A DNA stretch of 64,000 nucleotides, taken from positions 41,987,062 through 42,051,061 of the forward strand of contig NC_065885.2 of assembly GCF_932274485.2 (NCBI RefSeq), written 5' to 3'. Source of the stretch: Patella vulgata (taxonomy: Eukaryota > Mollusca > Gastropoda > Patellidae). Of the stretch, positions 55,346 through 64,000 are shown in pieces; the first letter of the stretch is position 1, and each line of letters begins with the position of its first letter. Both the position numbers and the translations under genes were made by a program. Below the pieces are notes generated by a model. The model did not search any database and had not been told where the DNA came from. It was given only the letters and a program-made list of their open reading frames with translations.

Positions 55346-56388
55346 GTTGGGACCAACCTATAGAACATCCTGCTGTGAGGACCAATCTGAACTTATATAA
55401 ATCAGTACAGAAAAATCCCGCTGGAGATTAATCTGAGCAAAATCCCTGCCGTGAGGAATAACCTAAAAGAAATCCTGTTGTTGGGACCAATGAAGAAATT
55501 CCTGCTGTGACACAAATCTAAATACAAAATCGTGTCTTGGGGCCAATCGAAATTTTAAAAAAATCCTGCTGCTGTGAGAGCCAATCTACGATATAAATAT
55601 GGTGTTTGTGGGTTGGGGGTGGGGGTGTATAGAATATTTATTTCTTTCGTCACTTTTTTGTGTATATTGGGGGCGGGATTAATGGCGTTATGGGTGACAG
55701 ATTGTCAAAGTTAGCGATATAGATAAGGCTATATTAGTTTATTTTTCTACTTTAAACTCCTGGCCTTGAATAGCAGGTAAACGGGTTTTAACATTTATGT
55801 AGTAGTCAATGTGGTCTGCCCCCAGTTGTTCAAATTATTTCCCTTGATATTTCGAAGGTGAAGGCTGACAGCTGTCAATCATTCTGGTCTAGTGGCTATG
55901 ATGCCTGTCACTTTGTATTGGCTACGAAAGAGTGTTAACCTTAGTGAAGGGTGGGTATTCTCTTAGTGAAGGATGAGAGACAGTGAGGGCTGACTTGATC
56001 TCGGCTACACATGTACGATTGGTTGATGCTATATCGCACCTAGTAAAAACACAAAAAGGTGGTGGATAATCTAACGACAATTCCTGCTCTGCTGAATAAT
56101 CTAATCACAATTCCAATTGCCGAGACCATTCTATAGAAAATTCTGCTGCGATAGCTATTCTGACAAAAAAATTAGTCTGGTGTAGTGGCTATTCTGCCGA
56201 ATATTTCTACTGTGATGGGTAATGTCACGAAATTCTTGATATAATGGATATTCTAAAGAAAAATGGTGCTGTTGGAACCAATCTATAGAAAATCCTACTG
56301 TGAGAACCAAGCTGAAAAGCCATTCTGGTGTAATTGCTAATGTGAAGAAAATTCTGGTGTAATGTCTATTGAGGAAAATTCTGGTGTA
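55346..56388 (+). repeat. Degenerate ~28-bp minisatellite around unassigned DNA
   Basis: 55346-55590 and 56080-56388 repeat AGAAAATCCTGCTGTGAG + ACCAATCT in very variable form (ATTCTGGTGTAATGGCTATT in the second block). The middle (55590-56080) has no recognised feature. Confidence 0.65.
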
Positions 56389-56399
56389 CCCAGTTAACA

Positions 56400-57066
56400 T
56401 TCATGGTTAGATTTACGTAAAGTTTACGTCATTATGGTTAGATTTTGGTTAGCGTCCAATAATGGTAAAATTCTTTCGTTAAATTTACGTTACTTTTACG
56501 TCATAATGGTTTTGGTTACTTTTACGTCAGAAAATGACGTAAATGTAACGTAAACTTTATGACGGATTACTAACCAATTTTTTTCCCTTTGAATACTTCT
56601 TGATTAAATAACATTACAAGTGTGTGCACATTCTAACAATTGATATATAGTCGGAATTCAGACATAATAATTATATATGTATTATTGGTTATAATTCTAA
56701 CGTTAATCTAACGTAAATTTTACATCAGGTTTCTAACCGTTAGTTTATGGTTAGTTTTCTGACGTAAATCTAACGTTAGTTTTCTGACGTAAATCTAACG
56801 TTAGTTTTCTGACGTAAATCTAACGTTAGTTTTCTAACGTTAATATAATGTTAGTTTTCTAACGTTAATATAATGTTAGTTTTATGTCATAATTTTAACC
56901 GTTAATTTAACGTTAGTTTTCTAACGTAAATCTAATGTTAATTTTATAACATAAATCTAACTTTAGTTTTCTAACATAAATCTAACGTTAGTTTTCTAAC
57001 ATAAACCTGATATTAGTTGTAAAACGTAAAACAAATGTCAGTTTAATGTCATGATACTAACAATTA
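56400..57066 (-). repeat. Terminal array, inverted counterpart of 48425-49110
   Basis: Same units (TAACGTTAGTTTTCTGACGT) and same AT-rich spacer. It lacks one or two units compared with copy 1. Confidence 0.85.
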
Positions 57067-57100
57067 AGGGCCTGACAAGACAGCTGTCTAGTCATTAAAA

Positions 57101-57455
57101 TGGGTAAGACCCTGGCTCGCTAGCCTGGAGGTCGGGTGTTCGATCCCTGCATTGGCCGAGAAAGTTCATCCAGATTTCCGGCGTGGTTTTCCCCTTGTCA
57201 GTGATGCAGGACGGAGAGCCTGACAAGGACAGCTGTCTAGTTGTTCAGATGGGATAAAAAAAACAACGAGGTCCTGTGTACACATTGGCATGCATGTAAA
57301 AGATCCCTTGACAGTTGGAATTCGATATAAGAGTAGGCCGTAGTGCCACTGTCGGGGCAAAATTTCCCTCATAACACACTGTATGGTGTATGGCCATCTT
57401 CATTAGCCCAGTTCGGAGCAGAACAGTTGGACGTTAAACCCCATTTCATTTCATT
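57101..57455 (+). mobile_element. SINE-A
   Basis: Counterpart of 48038-48390: TGGGTAAGACCCTGGCTCGC to the TTAAACCCCATTTCATTTC tail. Confidence 0.82.
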
Positions 57456-57689
57456 ACATTTTGTATCCATTTCTAAGTGCCCAAGAATAGAGATCTAGCT
57501 CCTTTAATAGTTGCGGTCTGTAGGTGACACACAAAGAGAAAACGAATGAATGAATGATCTACTCTCAATTCAAATTCCAAATGTCAAGGATTCTTTTACG
57601 TGCACACCCACGTGATGGACTAGACACTGTTTTTTTGAGGTCCTCTGTCCTACACCACTACTAACAAAGGGAACTTTCTCAACCAACAT

Positions 57690-58050
57690 GGGGATCACGT
57701 TGTCTAAGTGGGTAAGACGCTGACTCGCTAGCCTGGAGGTCGGGTGTTCGATCCCTGCATTGGCTGAGAAAGTTCATCCAGATTTTTCTGCGTGTTTTCC
57801 CCTTGTCAGTGATACGGGACGGAGGGCCTGACAAGAACAGCTGTCTAGTCAGGGGTGAAAAACTGAGGTCACGTGTACACACAAGAGTGCACATGAAAGA
57901 TCCCTTGGTAGTTGGAACTTGATATAAGAGTAGGCCATAGCGCCGCTGCCTGGGCAAAATTTCCTTCATAGCATACTGTATGGCGTATGCTCGTCTTCAT
58001 TAGCTCAGTTTAGGAGGAGAACAGTAGGACGTTAAACCCGATTTCATTTC
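57690..58050 (+). mobile_element. SINE-A
   Basis: Counterpart of 47440-47805, full length, with box B GGGTGTTCGATCCC. Confidence 0.82.
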
Positions 58051-58109
58051 ATTTTTCTCGACCAACACGGAAATTGAACCCCTCATTTGCTAGCCAGTGT
58101 GTTACTAAT

Positions 58110-58372
58110 TACTAGAGAGAGAGAGAGAGAGAGAAATGGGGTTTAACGTCTACTCGACACAAACTAGGTCATTCCGGGACTAACATATGGTTTAATTTTT
58201 ATTTACATAATTCGCTTGCGCGTAGGGGTCTTTAGCAGTGGGAGAAAACCGGAGGTTGGACAGGCGACCCTACTCCTTGTCACGTACAACCGGGGATTCG
58301 AAACCACGCCAGTCAACTCAATGACAGACTTTATGATACAGCGCCCGCACGCTAACCATTCAGCCATCCAAC
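58110..58372 (-). mobile_element. SINE-B
   Basis: (GA)n tail at 58110-58133, body and tRNA-like head up to GCTAACCATTCAGCCATCCA. The head is more complete than in copy 1 (47159), so copy 1 lost it or copy 2 carries the older state. Confidence 0.82.
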
Positions 58373-58434
58373 CCCCCGTTACTAATTACTAAGTTTGTGA
58401 AATTAAGTTTTTTCCTCATGTAGGTTTGTCCTGA

Positions 58435-58760
58435 TGAAATCGGTTTATTGTCCTACTGTTCTGCTCCGACTGGGCTAATGAAGACAGGTACATACCATAC
58501 AATGTGCTATGAGGGAAATTTTGCCTACTAATATCGAATCCAACTGCCAAGGGATCTTTTCGTGCAAGCCAATGTATACATGGTACCTCGGTTTTTTGTC
58601 CCATCTGAGTGACTAGACTACTGTCCTTGTTCCTGCACCTCTGACAAGGGGAAACCATGTCGGAAAATCCTGATGAACTTTCTCCACCAATGCAGGGATC
58701 GAACACGTGCCCTCCGGATTACCGAGCCAGCATCTTACGCACTTAGCCACCATGGCTTTA
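58435..58760 (-). mobile_element. SINE-A
   Basis: Counterpart of 46815-47158. The box B region GTGTTCGATCCC is in complement near 58700. Confidence 0.8.
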
Positions 58761-60920
58761 TCAAAATTAGTAATGAAGATGTGCTATGACAGAAATTTTG
58801 CCTGGACAGCAGCATTACCGCACTTACTAATGAAGAAGTGCTAGGAAAGCCTGGAGAGCAGCATTTCCGCATATAGTCATTACCAATAGTTCTAAGTGCA
58901 CGCCAACCTGTAAAACAGGTCTTTACACACTTTTCCATCATTACCAATTACTAGTCTGCGGGTTCACTAGTCTGTGGGTGCACTAATCCGTGCATTCACT
59001 AGTCCACTAGTCTGACTCTATAAAATACTATAAATATGAGTATTAAAGAAACCCAGTAGATATGGTGACTGATATCACCCTTCGTAAGGCGATAACCCAA
59101 CATCATTTAAAACCCCATTTAAAATTCATTTTTATACTTTTCTGAACCAATCGGACTATTGAAGATAGTCATACGCAATGCAGAGTGCTATGACGGAAAT
59201 TTTCTATGGACTGTGGCAGGGCGGAGGATCTGGCAAGGGATAAGGTATAGTTGTTCGGGTCATACGAAAAATCAAGTCCTCGTGTACATATTGGCATGCA
59301 CGTAAAAGACACTCCGACAGTTGTAATTCAATATCAGAGTAGGCCATAGTGCCGCTATCCGTGCAAAGTTTCCGTCATAGTACACTGTATATAGTGTATG
59401 CCTGTCTTCATTAGCTCACTCAGAGCAAAACAGTAGGATGTTTAATCTCATTTAATTTTATTTAATTTTCCTACTTTTCTGCACCAATGGGACTATAAAA
59501 GATAGGCTGGCAAGCGGACGAGTGCACCCATTGACTATTGAGCATCATTTACTTGAAAACGTTGAGAGAACCCTCAACGAAATGTCGCTTTAATTAAAAT
59601 AGTAATTGTGTTTTTTGTTGTATCATCGAGTCAAGTGAACGTTAAACCCCACTTCTCTCTCTCTCAATTTTGATACCCAAAAATTTGACAAAACAAATAA
59701 TGATTGATTGTCGGAAACTGTTTCATAGAGCAAAGTTGTTCTCTACTAAAAGGTTATCACTGTCCAAATGTTCGGAGTAGTCCACACCTAGGCCGACTAT
59801 GCATGAAGTGTTTTTATAATTAAATTTATTAAATATAGTACCTTGCATCAGTAAATATAAAATTAATGATCCTTTCACCAGTAAATATAAAATTCATAGG
59901 CCGACAATGCATTGTGTTTTTATAATTAAAGTTATTAAATGTAGTACCTTGCACCAGTAAATATAAACTTAATGATCCGTGGACCAGTAAATATAATATT
60001 CATGATCATTATTTATATAAGGCCTTCATCAACCTTGCACCAGTAAATATAAAATTAATGATCCTTGCACCAGTAAATATAAAATGCATGATCATTATTT
60101 ATATAAGGCCTTAATGTATGTTTGTACAAGTGTACATTCTTGGAATTGTATTACCATTAACAATATGGAGATCAATTATAATAACCTTTGGCCTTGTTCA
60201 TGAATCCTTAAATTTTTGAAAATTTAGTTCTTAATATGAAACTATCTAAATAAAATATTGCTTAAATCAATGTGTGTTGTTAATGTCATTCAAAATGGCG
60301 GCTGTCTACATATACAATATATAAAATAGGTCATGAGTCGATTGTTGCGGTTTTTTTATTTCGAATTTAAAAGTTCAACACTTAATTATATAAGTTGTAA
60401 AACCATATAAAAATAAAGGTTGGACCAAGACTAGTTCCATTTTTTAAGTTATGAATCTGAAAAATAGATAATAATGACCCAGTCAATTAACATAGAGATC
60501 TACTCTAGCTATATGAGTCCATATATTTATCGTCTCTCGATAAAAGACCTATCTCTGAAAATTAAAATTACCCGATTTGATTATTCTTTTAATATAACGT
60601 AATCATGTAACCTCATATAAAATATGGTAGAGCGTATACAAACAAATTATATGAATAGATTCATTATCAGAAATATTACAGGCCTTTCAAACGAACAGTC
60701 GCCATTTTTAAACTTACATACATGTAGATGTACAAATATATTTTTATCGTCTCGGGCAAGGTCAAGGTCACGATCTGTTCACGGTTGATGATTGTGTTTA
60801 AATCGGTTTATATCATATTATTTCTATTCACATTACAATATTTTTTTATAGGTTACGGTTATTGTTGTTATTTATCAAAATTCCTTCAATTATTTATTAC
60901 ATATTTTTTGTTTGTTCCTT
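58761..60920. other. Copy 2 interior: SINE debris, AT repeats, unrecognised DNA
   Basis: 59140-59470 is a plus-strand SINE-A fragment set (GGCAAGGGATAAGG.., TCTTCATTAGCTCACTCAGA). 59640-59668 is a SINE-B tail, and 59830-60110 the AT-rich repeats. The remainder to 60920 has no recognised gene. Confidence 0.6.
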
Positions 60921-60923
60921 TGA

Positions 60924-61074
60924 CCGGAACGTACGGAATTCTGGGATTTAAAATGGCGGCATAGGTTATTATTTTTCCCAAAGAAGAAATGATGCCGTGA
61001 TTTAAAGTTAAATAAAGCTATTCCACACATACACACACGATTTTGGATTCAGCAAAGTAAAGTTGAAGGTAAGT
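60924..61074 (+). promoter_or_regulatory. Promoter-like motif cluster with splice-donor match
   Basis: CCGGAA (60924-60929, ETS-type), ATTCTGGGA (60938-60946, ZNF143-like) and AAAATGGCGGC (60950-60960, YY1-type) occur within 37 bp. About 108 bp further on is GAAG|GTAAGT (donor at 61068/61069), a full splice-donor consensus. This order resembles TATA-less metazoan promoters with a short first exon. No coding region can be tied to it. A second AAAATGGCGGC lies at 60293-60303. Speculative. Confidence 0.35.
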
Positions 61075-61804
61075 GCACTTTTTATGCGAACTTCCGTTGA
61101 CAGTATACCGATAGATCTAATGTTGATAAAAAAATAATCTGGCCGTGGAAAAAGTTTGCACGCAACTTTGTATATCAGACAATCAGTATTTGTTTTTAAC
61201 ACGATGCAGTTACATTGTCCGTAAACCATACTATTCATAAACAAAATCAACATTGCTTTAGGTTATCGAAAGTAATACTGGTTCCAAAATTGTTTTTAAA
61301 AAATCTGGATCCAAAAATTATCAAACACATAACGAATTTATTAATGATGTAGACTGTTAAAATTCAGGCTGTGCTAATTATAATATAAGTACATGTAGTA
61401 TTTTCTAAACATTTTTATGGGTGTTTCAGGTTGGGTTTTTTTGTTGTTATTGTACTGATATTTTTGCAAATTTAATAATGCATAATGCAAGAGCTAAATC
61501 TATATATTGTACGTAGGTTAAGTAGGTATTTCTTGAGACTGTAAATGTTAAATTTTTTTATAAGACATTTTAATGTATTAACTTGCTAAGTCTATAATCA
61601 AGTCTCAATGCCATCGGGTGCTCGAGATGTTCACAGATTCAAACACTGGCGGTTAATGTTAATGATTTAATTTAATTGAAAAATGGATAATCAAGACTTT
61701 AAGCTTATATACATAGGCCTATTTATATGATATAACATTAAATAACAAGTTTGCCCGTACATACTTGTACATAAAGGTTTCAGTCCTACTCCCCTGCTTA
61801 TTTT

Positions 61805-62050
61805 TTCTTGTGGTGGCCAAGAAAGTTCATCAGGATTTTCTGGCATGGTTCCTCTTTTAACTGGTGCAAGACAGAGGGGCTGGTAAGGGCTAATGTACAG
61901 TTGTTCGGATACGACAAAAAACCAAGCTCTTTTGTACACACGGTCCAGTCAAAATTTTCATCATAGCACACTTTCAAGCATTTGTCCAACTTCTTTAGCC
62001 CAGTTTGAGCAGCACAGTATGATGTTGAACCCCATTTCATTACAGATCCA
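61805..62050 (+). mobile_element. SINE-A, diverged
   Basis: Counterpart of 43556-43860: GTGGTGGCCAAGAAAGTTCA to AACCCCATTTCATTAC, followed by a repeat of the tail (62060-62105). Confidence 0.75.
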
Positions 62051-62105
62051 CAGTAGGTTGGCTGTCAGCCCAGTTGGAGCTGAACAGTAGGCCGTTTAAC
62101 CCAAT

Positions 62106-63299
62106 ATCGTTTTTTTTGGGAGTATAAAGTTGCTTTTTATTTTTTTATTTTTTTTTTACAGATCCTTCATGTATATTTGAGCACCCGTGGTGGCAGTAAT
62201 GACAAAGAAGTTCTAAAAAGATTTATAATGAAAGTTAGACAACACTACTACTTGCCAAACACTACTACTTGTCACATAATGTAATGATATAAATATATAT
62301 GTATCTATGGTAGCACAAATATCATCAGAATGTAGGCCAAAGCTTTACAAGCATTGTAGGCCTAAAATACTTTCTGTCTGAACTTTTGACAGTCAATTCT
62401 TTGATGACTAGTTAGTTTAGAGCAGATATCCTGTCACAGTATTATATAACAGCTCTTTGGCTTAAAATTTAAACTGAGTTGTATCAGTGAGTTGAAAATC
62501 ATCTGTGTTCCTGTTATTGCTCCCTGCTGCAGCCAGTAAACAATAACCTTTTGCGTTCCTTACAAATGTTCCAATTTTTACTGATAGATCAACCATAGCA
62601 AAGATCTCTATTAAGATTATATTTGTAATGTGTGTAACAAATTCTATGACATAGGTATAATATTGGTGTAGTTAAGTATATACCATATTTATGCACACAT
62701 TTCAATATTGGCATATTATTAGTCTCTATCATCTAGAAAAAAATATTCTATATTCTACGAATATTAGTGTGGTTGCGTTGTCAACATTTGAGAATAATCG
62801 GTCATAGGCTAGATTATCCGGTCTTTTACATTATCATAAACAAAGTCTAAGGGAGGTAACTAGTCCTAAAACAAGATGTTGACGACCATGAAATTTATAT
62901 AAGAATGCCATTTCCGAAAATCCATTTGATTGCATTGTCAGTTCAATATCCAACACTCTTAATTTTTTTTATTGTAAAATTTCTCTCTTCATGGGCCATA
63001 TCTATGTTGTTTTTTTATTGAATCCTAATTCGTCATCACTATTCATGTTTGTTTATAAATGCAAGTGTTATTGACAACTGTCCCAGACCCTCATTATTTA
63101 TATGGCCCAACTTTTCTTCGGGGTACACCGGCACGGTATTAGACTAGGATAAACATTAGTCTTATATACCGCCTCTACTTAATTATGGATGTAGGTCGGA
63201 AAAATGTAAAATTTGGCAATTTGACTTATACTCAACATCGACTTATGCTATAACTGTTTCAAATGACAAGTGCTAAATGAAGTATTTATGTGGTCTTTG
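62106..63299. other. Copy 2 interior, unrecognised
   Basis: Counterpart of 42300-43555. No gene or known repeat identified. Confidence 0.5.
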
Positions 63300-63678
63300 G
63301 TGAAAGAAATGAAATGAAATGAAATGGGGTTTAACGTCCTACTGTTCTGCTCCTAACCTGGGCTAATGAAGACGAGCATATGCCATACAGTGTGCTATGA
63401 GGGAAATTTTGCCTGGGCAGCGGGGCTACGGCCTACTCTTATATCGAATTCCAACTGCCAAGGGATCTTTTACGTGCACGTCAATGTCTACACGGGACCC
63501 CGTTTTTTTGTCCCATAACGACTAGACAGCTGTCCTTGTCAGTCCCTCCGTCCTGCATCACTGACAAGGGAAACCACGCCGGAAAATTAGGATGAACTTT
63601 CTCGGCCAATACAGGGATCAAACACCCGATCTCCAGGCTAGCGAGCCAGCGTCTTACCCACTTAGCCACTTGATCCCC
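63300..63678 (-). mobile_element. SINE-A, full length
   Basis: Counterpart of 41928-42293; the tail GAAATGAAATGGGGTTTAAC begins near 63309 and the head GGGGATCAAGTGGCTAAGTG ends at 63676. Confidence 0.85.
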
Positions 63679-63689
63679 TCCTTTGGTGA

Positions 63690-63967
63690 AAGAGAGAGAG
63701 AGAGAAATGGGGTTTACTGTCCACTGGACACAAACTAGGTCATTTCGGGACTAACATGGTTTAATTTTTTATTTACATAATTCGCTTGCGCGTAGGGGTC
63801 TTTAGCAGGGGGAGGAAACCGGACGACCCGGTGAAAACCCACGAGGTTGGACAGGCGACCCTACTCCTTGCCACGTACAACCGGGGATTCGAAACCATGC
63901 CAGTCGACTCAATGACAGACTTTATGATACAGCGCGCACACGCTAACCATTCAGCCATCCATCCCCC
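63690..63967 (-). mobile_element. SINE-B, full length
   Basis: Counterpart of 41636-41920, with (GA)n tail at 63691, body and tRNA-like head GGATGGCTGAATGGTTAGCG. A poly-C run (63964-63975) follows. Confidence 0.85.
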
Positions 63968-64000
63968 CCCCCCCCTTTGGTGAAAGAAAACAGAGCTGTG

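Larger units (their letters stand above)
56389..64000 (-). mobile_element. Inverted copy 2 of the 10.3-kb insert, runs off the window
   Basis: Starts CCCAGTTAACATT at 56389 and is the reverse complement of copy 1 from 49126 down to 41606 at the window edge, with the same SINEs at the same places. About 2.8 kb should follow beyond 64000 if the copy is complete. Similarity is high (mid-90s % by eye), with several indels of 30-110 bp and one extra SINE-B head segment (58330-58380). It is inserted in a degenerate minisatellite, giving an independent second boundary for the family. Confidence 0.82.

Overview
The window looks like repeat-dominated animal DNA, most probably from a mollusc (a gastropod such as a limpet, or a bivalve). 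The reasons are pearl/CvA-like repeats with ~150-bp tandem units, an ACGG microsatellite and a hairpin tail; abundant tRNA-derived SINEs with long non-tRNA bodies; and LINEs encoding a 2A peptide plus PHD finger. I find no intact host gene, no rRNA or functional tRNA gene, and no CRISPR array. Nearly every base I could assign belongs to a mobile element, a foldback structure or a tandem repeat. All similarity statements come from reading by eye, without alignment or database search.

Layout. 1-5.2 kb: pearl-like repeat, then a ~4.0-kb element with ~195-bp terminal inverted repeats (TIRs) that holds a 40-bp minisatellite split by a foldback element with 290-bp arms. 5.5-9.4 kb: pearl tail, decayed LINE 3' end, and a 2.1-kb element with ~340-bp TIRs. 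10.2-11.5 kb: hAT-like element with a near-perfect 8-bp target duplication. 12.3-22.2 kb: pearl-like copies, one of them 'core only', a duplicated ~1.95-kb repeat, a small foldback MITE and a 1.2-kb TIR element. 23.2-25.9 kb: 2.7-kb foldback whose arms carry regularly spaced poly-C/poly-G tracts. 26.2-30.2 kb: ~180-bp tandem array that changes orientation and is interrupted by a 5'-truncated L2/CR1-like LINE. 30.8-37.8 kb: ~7-kb foldback element that has received a ~4-kb non-autonomous LTR retrotransposon with a 4-bp target duplication.

38.1-64 kb: a LINE (ORF1 with 2A and PHD; ORF2 with APE endonuclease and start of reverse transcriptase) is split by a ~10.3-kb insert with ends made of palindromic ACGTAAA/TGACGTAA arrays. 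A second copy lies inverted from 56.4 kb past the window edge, and a partial third copy lies inverted at 51.5-55.0 kb. The inserts carry many SINEs of two families that share the same 3' tail. The 10.3-kb family has no recognisable transposase. Copy 2 keeps a promoter-like cluster (ETS, ZNF143-like and YY1-like motifs plus a splice-donor match) that is missing from copy 1.

The elements do not form a pathway. What links them is nesting, which gives a relative order of insertion, and the tails or ends they share, which suggest common mobilising machinery. The large inverted repeats also make assembly error a real alternative for the 38-64 kb architecture.
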